DNA of 64,000 nucleotides, from assembly GCA_963759115.1 (NCBI GenBank), contig CAVWXT010000001.1:1116001-1180000 (forward strand), given 5' to 3'. Positions 38,379 to 47,270 of this stretch are shown here, piece after piece (within the stretch, counting starts at the first letter, position 1; every line of letters starts with the position of its first letter). The notes below the pieces were generated by a model. The model saw only the letters and a list, made by a program, of their open reading frames with translations. It made no database searches and was not told the origin of the DNA. Source of the DNA: CAVWXT01 sp963759115. Its GTDB lineage: Bacteria; Planctomycetota; Planctomycetia; Pirellulales; Thermoguttaceae. The position numbers and the translations under genes are program-made.

Positions 38379-39392
38379 TTACACGCTCCAGCGTCGAGAC
38401 AGGTAACTGCGAATAGCAGCCAGCAGAGATTGGCGTTCGCCCTTGTGGCCGGCGACTTCCTCGACCTCTTGGATTTCGCTCTCGCTCAAGCGAAAGTCGC
38501 CCGCGCCAATCGTGCCGGAGACCTGGGCGCCGCTGCGTCCTCCGACAATGGCGCCGGTAACGGCCGGGTGTCGCAGCGTCCAGGCAATGGCAACCTCGCC
38601 AGCAGAACGACCGTGCCGTGCGCCCACTTGCTTTAAGAAATCGGCAATCGCCAGGTTGCGTGACAACCGTGGTTCCCGGTAATCGGGGCTCCGAAGCCGC
38701 CAATCATCCGGCGGAAAGTCCGCGATCCTTTGCCGAGTCATGGCGCCGGTCAGGAGGCCGGAGGCCATCGGCGAGTAGACAATGACGCCGATGGTATTTT
38801 CTTGGCAAAAGGGCAGAATCTCGCGCTCCACAGCGCGGTTTAGCAGCGAGTAAGGCGGTTGAAGTGACGCGATAGGCGCAATCCGCTGCACGCGGCGCAT
38901 CTGCTCCACGTTGAAGTTTGAAACGCCGAGATACCTTACTTTGCCCTCCTCTTGAAGCCGAGCCATCGCCTCCCAGCCCTCTTCAAGCTCCGTCTCGGGA
39001 TTCGGCCCGTGGATCTGATACAAGTCGATCGCATCGATCTTCAGCCGACGCAGACTGGCCTCACATTCCTGTCGGACCGAATCCGCCTTAAGGCTGCGAT
39101 AGATCTTCCGCAGCTCGTCCCAGCGCATCGAACACTTGGTGAATACGTACGGCTTGCGGCTCATCCCTTGGAACGCCTGCCCCACTAACTCCTCGGAGTG
39201 GCCGAGACCGTAAACCGCTGCCGTATCGATCCAGTTCATACCGAGATCGATCGCACGCTGGACTGCCTCGATCGCGTGGCGATCATCCTGTGGGCCCAAA
39301 CCATATTCCCAGTTCCCCCCGCCGATGGCCCAACTGCCGAATCCAATCGGCGTGATCTGCATGTCGGTATTTCCAAACTGCCGTGCCTGCAT
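38379..39392 (-). CDS. Aldo/keto reductase
   Basis: A 337-residue NADPH-dependent aldo/keto reductase. The catalytic tetrad is visible: Asp in NWIDTAAVYG, Tyr in the same block (AVYGLGHSEELVG), Lys in YVFTKCSMRWDE and His in LYQIHGPNPETE. YLGVSNFNVEQMRRV and the C-terminal cofactor segment GAIVGGRSGAQVSG are also typical. Start MQARQFGNTDMQITPIGFGS. It belongs to the stress/sugar-aldehyde reductase group; the substrate is not deducible. A weaker copy of the shared upstream element lies 58 bp before the start. Confidence 0.92.
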   Translation of the reverse strand: MQARQFGNTDMQITPIGFGSWAIGGGNWEYGLGPQDDRHAIEAVQRAIDLGMNWIDTAAVYGLGHSEELVGQAFQGMSRKPYVFTKCSMRWDELRKIYRSLKADSVRQECEASLRRLKIDAIDLYQIHGPNPETELEEGWEAMARLQEEGKVRYLGVSNFNVEQMRRVQRIAPIASLQPPYSLLNRAVEREILPFCQENTIGVIVYSPMASGLLTGAMTRQRIADFPPDDWRLRSPDYREPRLSRNLAIADFLKQVGARHGRSAGEVAIAWTLRHPAVTGAIVGGRSGAQVSGTIGAGDFRLSESEIQEVEEVAGHKGERQSLLAAIRSYLSRRWSV

Positions 39393-39450
39393 GCTTTCTC
39401 TCTAGTCATGCGCAAGACTTCCTACGTTCTCAACGCGCCCCATGCCACAA

Positions 39451-39502
39451 TTTCCCGACAACGAAAACAGAACAATCGAAAAATTAGTTCTGTAGGAGGG
39501 GC
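39451..39502 (-). promoter_or_regulatory. Shared upstream element, copy C (weaker, before the aldo/keto reductase)
   Basis: On the minus strand this reads TACAGAACTAATTTTTCG, a T-rich stretch and CGTTGTCGGGAAA, in the same order and nearly the same spacing as copies A and B. It lacks the GC hairpin part. Similarity is clearly lower than between A and B, so membership is tentative. Confidence 0.4.
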
Positions 39503-39630
39503 AAGCGGGTATTGGGTGGAGAACGGTCGATCTGCCGGCTTGGCTCAACGCCGGGCAACAGGCCGGCAGTCGTATCCCGGCATAGCGAACCTTTCAGATT
39601 TGCCTGCCGGAACTTCCAGACCCAGGGCCC

Positions 39631-40584
39631 TTATCCCAAGGCGACATCCGATGAGGGCAGCGGATCGTGCGCGGGACATCCTCCAGTTCCCATCGCCTGT
39701 CGTTGGCTGCGCCGCGCGAACATCAGCCCGATCACAGCACCGCTAAGAAGCAGCACTAGTGCCGCCGGCTCAGGAACCAGGGTCAACTGCTCACCCGTCA
39801 TGTTGGCGTCGAGCTCGTTGACGTAGTAGGGAACGAAACTGTCTACGGAGTAGACAGGCGTGCTGCCACTCGTGGCGTTGAGATAATGGATTCCCACCAG
39901 AGCCAACTGGCCGTTCACGTCAAGGAACGACGGGCCGCCGGAACAGCCCGGCTCCAAGAAGGCGTTGTTCGGTACGTTCGCATTGTAGAGATAGTCGATC
40001 GCTTGCGTGTCATGGCCGCCATAATTCTGGGTGTAAACGTCTGCGATGGTGTTCGTGCCGACACGATTGGGCAGCCCGTAGACGTAGATTTGCTGGCCGG
40101 AATATGCGCTATTCGAGCCCAGCACGGGAACCGGATAGTACGTGATATTGTCGCTGGCGGGGATCGGCGTGGTGAGCTGGCCCAGGTACAGATCCGACGT
40201 GGTTCCAAGCCCGGGGATACTCGTCACATAGTTCCAGTTCGACACCGTAAACGAATACGATTGGGCCGTGCTGTTGCCCGGGTAGAACGTGACGCTGGTG
40301 CCGGCACCCGGAGGAAAATGTGCGGCGGAGAGGAAGTAGGAGGGCGAGATCATCGTGACCCAATGGCCGTCAGCCGTGAAACCCACTCCCGAGAAATTGA
40401 GCGGCGGCGAGACCGCGTCGCCGATAAAGGCCTTCGCCGGATCGCTGTCTGAGGCGGGGGAATAAAAGCGATCGTTGATTTGCGGGGCATATTGCGCCAC
40501 CAGCAAGTTGTCCGCCCGCGCCATGGAGACGCAACTCAAGACGGCCAGCGCGGCGAAAAAAGCGATTCGTCGGAGGTTTCTCAT
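39631..40584 (-). CDS. PEP-CTERM-anchored trypsin-like serine protease homologue
   Basis: A 317-residue secreted protein. The signal peptide is MRNLRRIAFFAALAVLSCVS. The body is a chymotrypsin-fold protease: His in SYFLSAAHFPPG, Asp in TTSDLYLGQL, and Ser in EPGCSGGPSFLDVNG, where the usual GDSGGP is GCSGGP. The C-terminus has the sorting signal VPEPAALVLLLSGAVIG followed by ARRSQRQ, recognised by exosortase. Twenty-two residues follow the basic cluster, longer than usual. The start at 40584 precedes the signal peptide directly. The protein should be displayed at the surface or matrix; the Cys beside the active Ser leaves activity uncertain. Confidence 0.82.
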   Translation of the reverse strand: MRNLRRIAFFAALAVLSCVSMARADNLLVAQYAPQINDRFYSPASDSDPAKAFIGDAVSPPLNFSGVGFTADGHWVTMISPSYFLSAAHFPPGAGTSVTFYPGNSTAQSYSFTVSNWNYVTSIPGLGTTSDLYLGQLTTPIPASDNITYYPVPVLGSNSAYSGQQIYVYGLPNRVGTNTIADVYTQNYGGHDTQAIDYLYNANVPNNAFLEPGCSGGPSFLDVNGQLALVGIHYLNATSGSTPVYSVDSFVPYYVNELDANMTGEQLTLVPEPAALVLLLSGAVIGLMFARRSQRQAMGTGGCPAHDPLPSSDVALG

Positions 40585-40804
40585 GGATTCGCTCCCTGTG
40601 TTTCCGGCACACGCATCCCTTGGCACGCTTGGCGGGCTGCTGCACATACGCACCGCGGCACGACAAACGGCTCGAGAAAAGGCACTCCCGAACACAAAGC
40701 CCATATACCCTACTATAATTCGTCGCCGCTCCGCGTTGCAAGCACTTTCTTGCGTGGGCGATCGCTCCCCTTATTGGCCTCCCTTCTTTCGCGGTGATGG
40801 TTGC

Positions 40805-40837
40805 AGAAAAGAAAAGCCGCCGGACTACGGCGGCTTT
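40805..40837 (-). terminator. Rho-independent terminator of the PEP-CTERM gene
   Basis: A 10-bp perfect stem (AAAGCCGCCG at 40813-40822 with CGGCGGCTTT at 40828-40837) and a 5-nt loop lie 27 bp after the stop of the PEP-CTERM gene. Read on the minus strand it is followed by TTTTCTTTTC. Confidence 0.8.
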
Positions 40838-40863
40838 AGACACGTTCCTCAGTTGCCCATTGT

Positions 40864-41748
40864 TCAACCCCGCTGGCGGCTTCCGTGGGCGATTAGTTCA
40901 TGGATCGCTTGGCGAGCCTCGGGCGACCAGGGCTGCCGGGCCGGCCTGGATATTTCATCGCCGAGGGCCGGGCCGCGGCGGCGCCAGACCTTTATGCCCA
41001 GCCAACTCCCCGCCCCCAGCAGCGACCAGATGACGATCGCGGCCGGCTCGGGGACAAGACTGGTTGGAGTGACATTCAGCGACAAAACCATTTGGTTTTG
41101 CACGTTCTGATTTGCCGACCCCTGTTGTACCAACTGCAACTGGGCAATCCCGACGTCTTTTAAATCCGCGTCAGCGTTGGCACTGCCGCCGACTGAAGTA
41201 ACCCATGCGTCGTATTCGTTCTGCCAAGCGGGCCAAATGGTGTTCTTGTAGTTGTCGGGAGTGGTCCACCCGGAAATCTGCAGAGCCGTTTGTGACCCGT
41301 TCGTCAACTGTGACCAGATGCCCTCCTGGATCGCGCCCGCTAAGTCGGCGGTCAGGGTTAAATGACCGGGAATAAGTCCAGCGCCACTTCCATAACCACC
41401 CTGTGAAAACTCGTAGTAAATCCACTTGCCGAAATTACTCAGTGAGTAGCCGAGATCGTTCGCATTAGCTACCTTCGCGACGGTGTAATTCGTGCCTGTA
41501 TTAATGAACTCGGTCGGGTCGGCGCAGAAGGTGTAAAACATCCCGTTCGCCAGAGGCGCCGAGTTGCCGCTGACCATCATTGCGAACTCACCGCCGGTTT
41601 CGCCATTCTGCGTGTAATAGGTACCTAGCGAAATTGAGACAGTGTCGCCTGGCAACACGTAAATCGCGGCCTGCGCCCAGCCTGCGCCCAACGGCACGAT
41701 GGAAACTGCCAAAGCGGCAACGAGCAAAATCGAAGTCCGAGTCTTCAT
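40864..41748 (-). CDS. PEP-CTERM sorting-domain protein
   Basis: A 294-residue exported protein. GGAG lies 9 nt before the ATG at 41748; the signal peptide is MKTRTSILLVAALAVSIVPL. The mature part is Ser/Thr/Gly-rich beta sheet (VLPGDTVSISLGTYYTQNGE, NGMFYTFCADPTEFINTGTN, LTADLAGAIQEGIWSQLTNG), similar in style to choice-of-anchor proteins; I cannot assign a function. The C-terminal sorting signal is LVPEPAAIVIWSLLGAG followed by KVWRRRG and a 31-residue tail. It is preceded by copy B of the shared upstream element and followed by a strong terminator, so it is a single-gene unit. Confidence 0.82.
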   Translation of the reverse strand: MKTRTSILLVAALAVSIVPLGAGWAQAAIYVLPGDTVSISLGTYYTQNGETGGEFAMMVSGNSAPLANGMFYTFCADPTEFINTGTNYTVAKVANANDLGYSLSNFGKWIYYEFSQGGYGSGAGLIPGHLTLTADLAGAIQEGIWSQLTNGSQTALQISGWTTPDNYKNTIWPAWQNEYDAWVTSVGGSANADADLKDVGIAQLQLVQQGSANQNVQNQMVLSLNVTPTSLVPEPAAIVIWSLLGAGSWLGIKVWRRRGPALGDEISRPARQPWSPEARQAIHELIAHGSRQRG

Positions 41749-41810
41749 TACCGATTTCTCCTTTACAAAGATACCAACACGGAAACCGCCACTTTCTACA
41801 TACCTATTAG

Positions 41811-41874
41811 CCGCCGAAGGCCGATTCCTGACATCGAAAAAAAATATTTTGTCAAAATCAACTCTGCGGGGGGG
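41811..41874 (-). promoter_or_regulatory. Shared upstream element, copy B (before the PEP-CTERM gene)
   Basis: On the minus strand: TTGATTTTGACAAAA, a T run, GATGTCAGGAATC and GGCCTTCGGCGGC. It matches copy A at 55 of 64 positions without a gap and lies 62 bp before the PEP-CTERM start at 41748. The distance to the start is similar to that of copy A, which supports a promoter or leader role. Confidence 0.65.
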
Positions 41875-43025
41875 ATGTCCTTGGAAGATATGACCTAAAA
41901 TGGGAAATGTGGGATGTTCAGGAAGACTGTATGCGGTGCTTGGCGGGGCGAGTTCGGCGCACGCGGCAGCTCGAATGCCAGGGCGGCCGCACATCGGATA
42001 CGCGGAACGAATGGTCGGTGGCTGTCGCCCGCTGGTGCCATTTCTGGGCCATTTCTATACCAGCAAGCCAGCTAGATCATCTCAACTGATGCACCACAAG
42101 GACGCCAAGGCACGCCACGTCTCGCCAGTTGCACGTCGAACCAGCAAAGCAGAACTCACTCATCCCGTCCCTTTGGGAATATCTCTCCCAATGGGGAGCG
42201 AACACAGCTTATCTGGATGACTTCTTGCAGCCCGAAGAACTCCGAACCGCCATCTGACAGTCCGCGGAGATGGATTCTCCGGCCTCGTTAACGGAGGATT
42301 CTTGGACGTTCGCCAGTCCACACTCCTGCGGGGGTTTAGGTTCAGTCTGCACCAAAAGTTGTATTGATTGTCAATACGACAACTAGTACTATAGATGCGT
42401 TGCTAGCAACCTATAATAGTTATATGGCGCCGTTTCGCACTTTGCTTCGAACAGATGAGCATAAGTTGTTGCCTGCGTTGCGAATTCAACCGTTGTCCAG
42501 CCATTTCGAGGGATCAATGCGGCCAAAGATTCGCGGCTTGGTTCGCGGAAGTGGAACGATTCGCGCGAGCTAAAATGCATCTAAGGTGGGGTATTGGTCT
42601 ACAAGAACGGTTATGCCTCGATAGACGTGTTAGGTAATTGACACGGGAAGAGATCTGTTTAATATAGACTCTATTAACGGGAGTGGTTCCCCGTAAGCAG
42701 TATTAGGATTGTTTCCGATCGCTTGTTGGATGCAGGGATGCCAAACGCGATTGCGCCAGTTCGGGTGCTGAGGCTAGGGGATGCCGCATCTGCCGGTAAG
42801 GCATATGGCACCCAAGGGGACGGAGTCCAGACGGGCCAGACTCAGGCCCAAGCGGCCCGAAGTCCACGAACAGCAGTCATCGCGAGAGTCGCTGTTGAGC
42901 ACCACAGACGTTAGGCAGCCCGAGAAGTGAGACATCGCCAGCGCCCCAGAACGCGCGGCAGTCTCCAGCAAGACCCTTCGCGGCAGCAACGGCCGCCGCA
43001 AGCAGAGATTAGGACTGCCTGACGA
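41875..43025. other. Long intergenic region before the exopolysaccharide cluster
   Basis: About 1.15 kb without a credible gene separates the PEP-CTERM gene from the polysaccharide cluster. It holds an inverted repeat GTATTGA-TTG-TCAATAC (42361-42377), a 12-bp palindrome GTTGCTAGCAAC (42399-42410) and a promoter-like sequence at 42638-42666. This part is more AT-rich than its surroundings, as expected of a control region. Confidence 0.5.
42638..42666 (+). promoter_or_regulatory. Sigma-70-type promoter candidate for the exopolysaccharide cluster
   Basis: A perfect -35 hexamer TTGACA (42638-42643) is separated by 17 bp from AATATA (42661-42666). It points toward the DUF3473 deacetylase gene 360 bp downstream, the first gene of the cluster. 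The -10 hexamer is imperfect. Confidence 0.4.
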
Positions 43026-43946
43026 ATGCCGGGATCCACGAGGTATACGCCGCTGCCACACCCAGAAACGACTCCCGCCCTGCCAGCCGCCGCCCAATCA
43101 CCGTACGCGTTGAACGTCTTCACTGTCGATGTGGAGGACTACTTCCAGGTGTCGGCTTTTGAGAAGCACATCCCCCGCGACCAGTGGGACCGGTGGGAAA
43201 GCCGCGTGGTGGCCAATACCCACCGTGTCCTCCAGTTGCTCGACCGCCACGGGGTGAAAGCCACGTTCTTCGTTCTCGGTTGGGTAGGCGAGCATTACCC
43301 GCAGTTGGTCCGCGACATTCACGCGTGCGGCCACGAGATCGGCTCCCACGGCTATTGGCACCGCCTGATCTACGAGCAAACCCCGGAGGAGTTCCGCGCC
43401 GACCTGCGGCGGTCGCGCGACGTGCTGCAAGAGGCCGCCGGCCAGCCGGTCACGGCGCACCGGGCCGCCAGCTTTTCGATTACCAGGCAGTCGTTGTGGG
43501 CCCTGGAGATCCTCGTCGAGGAAGGGTTTCTGGTCGATTCTAGCGTCTTCCCGATCCGACATGATCGTTACGGCATCCCCGGCGCCGATCCCAGGCTCCA
43601 TCGCCTGACGACCGCAGCTGGTCCGCTGTGGGAGTTTCCGCCCTCAGTTGTCAGATTTGCCGGTCTGAATGTACCAGTGAGCGGCGGCGGCTATTTTCGC
43701 CTTTATCCCCTGGCTTGGACGCTCTATTGCTTGCAGCGGATCAACCGTGCGGAGCAGCAGCCGTACATCTTCTACATCCACCCGTGGGAACTCGACCCAG
43801 AACAACCTAGAATCCGTACTGCCTCGCGGACCTCCCGCTTTCGGCACTACGTGAATCTCGGCAGCAGCGAGCGAAAGCTAGACCGGTTGCTGCGGCATCT
43901 TCGTTTCGGGCGATTGTGCGACGTGATTGCACCAGCGGTATGCTGA
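43026..43946 (+). CDS. XrtA/PEP-CTERM-type polysaccharide deacetylase (DUF3473)
   Basis: A 306-residue NodB-fold deacetylase with the C-terminal DUF3473 extension seen in exosortase-associated exopolysaccharide clusters. The metal-site motifs are FTVDVEDYFQVSAFEKHI (aspartates) and HEIGSHGYWHRLIYEQTPEE (histidines), followed by VTAHRAASFSIT and DSSVFPIRHDRYGIP; the DUF3473 part includes GGGYFRLYP and FYIHPWELDPEQPR. It would remove N-acetyl groups from polysaccharide or its lipid-linked precursor. The frame starts at 43026, but homology begins near residue 29 (LNVFTVDV), so a later start is possible. First gene of the cluster. Confidence 0.87.
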   Translation: MPGSTRYTPLPHPETTPALPAAAQSPYALNVFTVDVEDYFQVSAFEKHIPRDQWDRWESRVVANTHRVLQLLDRHGVKATFFVLGWVGEHYPQLVRDIHACGHEIGSHGYWHRLIYEQTPEEFRADLRRSRDVLQEAAGQPVTAHRAASFSITRQSLWALEILVEEGFLVDSSVFPIRHDRYGIPGADPRLHRLTTAAGPLWEFPPSVVRFAGLNVPVSGGGYFRLYPLAWTLYCLQRINRAEQQPYIFYIHPWELDPEQPRIRTASRTSRFRHYVNLGSSERKLDRLLRHLRFGRLCDVIAPAVC

Positions 43947-44016
43947 CCGACTCCTCATCCATTAGCGATTCTGCTTTCGCACTGAAAGGGAATGCCGACA
44001 GACCCTGTTTATCAGC

Positions 44017-45009
44017 GTGATCGTGCCCGTACGGAATGAGGCGAAGTTCATCGAGCGCACGCTCACCCAATTGACCGCGCAAGACTACGGCGCTGAGCGG
44101 TTTGAAATTCTCGTGGTGGACGGGCAGTCGACCGACGGCACGCCCCAGTTAGTTACCCAGTTCGCGGCGCGACACCAGAACGTCCGCCTGCTCAGCAATC
44201 CGCAACGGCTCTCCAGCGCCGCCCGCAACATCGGGATCCAGAACGCCAAGGGAGACGTGGTGGTGATCGTCGACGGCCACTGCGAGCTTGAGGGCAACCG
44301 ATATCTTAGCAAGCTGGCGGAGGCCTTTGAGCGTAGCGGCGCCGACTGCATCGGACGTCCGCAGCCGTTGGACGTCTCTGGCGCCAACACTCTCCAGCGG
44401 GCAATCGCCGCCGCTCGGTCGTCTTGGTTGGGGCACCATCCGGACTCCTACATCTATTCCTCGGAAGAAGGCTTCGTGCCGGCCAAGAGTGTCGCCGTCG
44501 CGTACCGCCGTTCCGTATTCGAGAAAATCGGCTACTTCGACGAGCATTTCGACGCTTGCGAGGATGTTGAACTGAACCACCGCATCGACCAGGCCGGACT
44601 ACGGTGCTTCTTCACGCCCGAGGTCGCCGTCCGTTACATCCCCCGCGACAGCCTGGGCGGCTTGTTCTGCCAGTTGGTTCGTTACGGCCGCGGCCGCGTG
44701 CGGCTGGCGCGGAAACACCCGGAGACGTTCTCCTGGGGTTTGCTGCCGCCTGCTCTGTTGGTGGTCGGAGTAATTGCCGGGTTCCCGCTAAGCCTTGCGT
44801 CGAGGTGGCTTGCGGCGGGCTTCATCGCTGCCATAGCAATGTACGCCATCATTCTGGTTGCCGTTTCTGCCGTGATGAGTTTCAGCTTCCGCAGCCCGCG
44901 ACTCTTCGTTTGGCTACCGGTGGTGCTGAGCACGGTTCATCTGGCGGCGGGAACGGGGTTGCTTGCGGAAGTGTTTCGGCCATGCCGAGCGACAGATGTG
45001 GCGTCTTGA
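44017..45009 (+). CDS. Family 2 glycosyltransferase with C-terminal membrane helices
   Basis: At least 330 residues. GT-A motifs are VIVPVRNEAKFIERTL, EILVVDGQSTDGTPQL and VVVIVDGHCEL, then CEDVELNHRIDQAGLRCFF. Two to three hydrophobic helices close the protein (LLPPALLVVGVIAGFPLSLA, FVWLPVVLSTVHLAAGTGLL). The GTG at 44017 begins inside the first beta strand. The codons before it (LFIS) fit the family but have no start in that frame, whereas an ATG at 43992 (MPTDP) is one frame off. A +1 shift at about 44004 in CCTG would join them, so the true start is probably 43992. It most likely adds a sugar to the lipid-linked repeat unit. Confidence 0.82.
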   Translation: MIVPVRNEAKFIERTLTQLTAQDYGAERFEILVVDGQSTDGTPQLVTQFAARHQNVRLLSNPQRLSSAARNIGIQNAKGDVVVIVDGHCELEGNRYLSKLAEAFERSGADCIGRPQPLDVSGANTLQRAIAAARSSWLGHHPDSYIYSSEEGFVPAKSVAVAYRRSVFEKIGYFDEHFDACEDVELNHRIDQAGLRCFFTPEVAVRYIPRDSLGGLFCQLVRYGRGRVRLARKHPETFSWGLLPPALLVVGVIAGFPLSLASRWLAAGFIAAIAMYAIILVAVSAVMSFSFRSPRLFVWLPVVLSTVHLAAGTGLLAEVFRPCRATDVAS

Positions 45010-45024
45010 ACAGATAATGCCCTT

Positions 45025-46280
45025 ATGCATGTAGCCATAATCAATGAAGGCCTTCCCTTTCCTCTGCAATCGGGCAAATGCATCCGATCGTTCAATCTGG
45101 CCGTGCGACTTGCAAAGCGCCATCGCATCACATACGTTACTCATCGCAAGGCGGACCCGGAAGAAACGCTCGCGGCAGAGACCCACCTGCGCGACCACGG
45201 GATCGAGGTGGCACTCGTCGATCACCATGTTCCCCGAGACGCCGGCCCGGCGTTCTATGTTCGTCTGGCTGCAAATCTTCTTTCGCCACTTCCATATTCG
45301 GTTCAGCGACACCGTAGCCCTTCCCTTAAGGCTGCCGTTCAACAATTGAACGCAACTGAGACGGTCGACCTGTGGCACGTCGAATGGACGCCTTATGCCC
45401 GTTGTTTGCCATGCGGCCGTCACGCCCCGAGGGTCGTGATGGCACACAACGTCGAGTCTCTGATATGGCAGCGCTATCATGAGACGGAATCAAATCCGAT
45501 CAAGCGATGGTACATCGGTCGCCAACTCAAGAAGTTCTTGCGATTCGAACGAGAGGTTTTCTGCAAAGCCGACGAGTTGATCGTTGTGAGCGATGCCGAC
45601 GCGGAGCTTGCTAAACGGTCGTTTGGCGCAACCAGGGTCAGCGTTGTGAGCAACGGCGTCGACGTCGAGCACTTTACACCCACGAGTGAGCCTCGAAATC
45701 CAAACAGCATTCTCTTCGTCGGCGCCTCTTCTGGCGTCCGAACCTCGACGCTGTCCAAGTGCTTCTGCACGAGGTGTTCCCCCGAGTGGTTTTGGAGGAA
45801 CCGGCCGCCGAACTCCATATCGTCGGGTGCAATCCGCCGGACTGGCTCTGCAGGGAGGTGGCTGGTTGTCCCCGCGCGACGTTGCACGCCAACGTGCCCG
45901 ATGTCCTGCCATTCCTCCGGCACTCCGGCCTGATGGCCGTACCGCTCCGCGTTGGCGGAGGGTCACGTATTAAAATTCTGGAAGCTTTGGCCTGCCAGTG
46001 TCCCGTCGTATCGACGAAGGTCGGCAGTGAAGGACTCGATCTCTCGTCTCAAACCCATTATTACGAGGCGGACAACCCATACGGTATGGCGCGGGCGATT
46101 GTTTACTGCATGCGCAATCCGTTGATCGCACAACAACGGGCTGCCCGCGGGTGCGCTAGAGTTATCGAGAAGTACTCCTGGAACGAGTTGGCTGACGAAT
46201 TGGGGCGGGTCTGGGAAAGCACGGTCGCGGAATACCGATCGCGAAGGGTGGCATCTTGTCGCAAGGCGACAACGCTCTGA
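45025..46280 (+). pseudogene. Family 4 glycosyltransferase, one frameshift
   Basis: About 418 residues when a -1 shift near 45724-45726 is bridged; restoring one C joins SILFVGA to LFWRPNLDAVQVLLHEVFPR. The GT-B N-terminal domain starts MHVAIINEGLPFPLQSGKCI and includes VVMAHNVESLIWQRYHE and ELIVVSDADAELAKRSFGAT. The C-terminal domain has VSVVSNGVDVEHF, DVLPFLRHSGLMAVPLRVGG and GGSRIKILEALACQCPVVST, the sugar-nucleotide-binding EX7E-like region. It lies 15 bp after the GT2 gene, so both probably belong to one transcript. Confidence 0.8.
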
Positions 46281-46321
46281 CATCTGTGTGATTCATTGAC
46301 TCGGATCAAATGATCCGCAAC

Positions 46322-46432
46322 ATGATCATCCAAAGCGAGTATCTGACGGAAGGTTTGTTCGGTCAGGTCTTTGCATGAATGCTTGAGGTGTTGCCCTACG
46401 TCGAGTCACGAGAGTGGAGAACCAGAGTGGCA
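46322..46432 (+). pseudogene. Remnant of a second copy of the fucosyltransferase-like gene
   Basis: The frame MIIQSEYLTEGLFGQVFA, a stop, then MLEVLPYVESREW corresponds residue by residue to the start of the intact gene at 61730 (MIIESDYLTEGLFGQIFIWM, then LEILPYIDSKQW). Nucleotide similarity is moderate, so this copy is old. It breaks off before the IS110 remnant. Confidence 0.7.
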
Positions 46433-46527
46433 GATCCTGCCTGCCTCGAAAATTGCTCAGGATCGGCGCATAAGGGTAGCAGAGATGGGAGTGGAAATTG
46501 GTTTTGTTCGAAGGGTGGACGTTGCGT

Positions 46528-47270
46528 TTAGGCGGCGTGTTTTGCCGTAAGTTGTACCTGATCCCCGAGTTGTTCGAGTCGCTTGACCAGGTAACGCCTC
46601 TGACGCTCGGGCTCTAAGAGGCTGTCCGAGAAGTTCGGCCTTTGGTAGCAAGGACTTACGACGACGCTAGCAATGATTGCAGACAAGAACGCCTGTGTTT
46701 CGGTCGGTGCAGGCAATGCTAGCATTTTCGTAAGTCCTTATGTCACAATGGTTACGTTTTCGGACAGCCTCTAAAAAGTAATTCGGGCCTAAGTCGTGAT
46801 AGTCGACGCGATATTTGAGGATGTGGTAGATGATGACGAGCAAGGTGTGGCCGACGGCCATCAGCGCTCGTTTCTTGCCTCTGCGGCCGGGGAGACGATG
46901 GTACTGCGCCTGGAGATAGCTGTCCTTGGTGCGGGTGGCCGCCCAGGCCGCTTCGGCGAGGGCTCGCCGCAACCAGGGGTCCCCCTTTGGCGGTCTTGCG
47001 CCGTTTGCGTTTGCCGGCCGATTCCCCGTTGCCTGGACACATTCCCGTCCACGAGGCCAGATGGGCGTCGCTGGGAAATTGGTTCATGTCGGTCCCGATT
47101 TCGGCGACAACGTTCTGGATGGTCGTGGAGTCAACGCCTGGAATCGCATCCAGCTTTTTCTGCAGCTCCCCGTCTACAAAAGGGACCAGAAGTTCCTCGA
47201 TCCGTGCCGTAAACTGCCCGATTTGCTGATCGAGATGGTCCAGATGGCTGAGGAGTTGCTTGAGCATGAA
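46528..47270 (-). pseudogene. IS110-family transposase remnant
   Basis: The C-terminal Transposase_20 region is present: KKLDAIPGVDSTTIQNVVAE, DMNQFPSDAHLASWTGMCPG and NGESAGKRKRRKTAKG. After a one-base insertion in a C5 run (46981-46985, plus strand) it continues LRRALAEAAWAATRTKDSYL and GKKRALMAVGHTLLVIIYHI. The gene is then interrupted by a 154-bp palindromic element, after which the ending PERQRRYLVKRLEQLGDQVQ follows to the stop at 46528. The N-terminal DEDD domain is missing. Non-functional. Confidence 0.75.
46618..46771. mobile_element. 154-bp MITE inside the IS110 remnant
   Basis: Terminal inverted repeats GAGGCTGTCCGAGAA (left) and TTTTCGGACAGCCTC (right) differ at one position. Inner repeats around GGACTTACGA and TCGTAAGTCC extend the palindrome. 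The trinucleotide TAA is duplicated on both sides (46615-46617 and 46772-46774). Deleting the element and one TAA restores NYFLEPERQRRYLVK in the IS110 frame. The ends and the TNA-type duplication resemble IS5-family elements. Confidence 0.85.
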
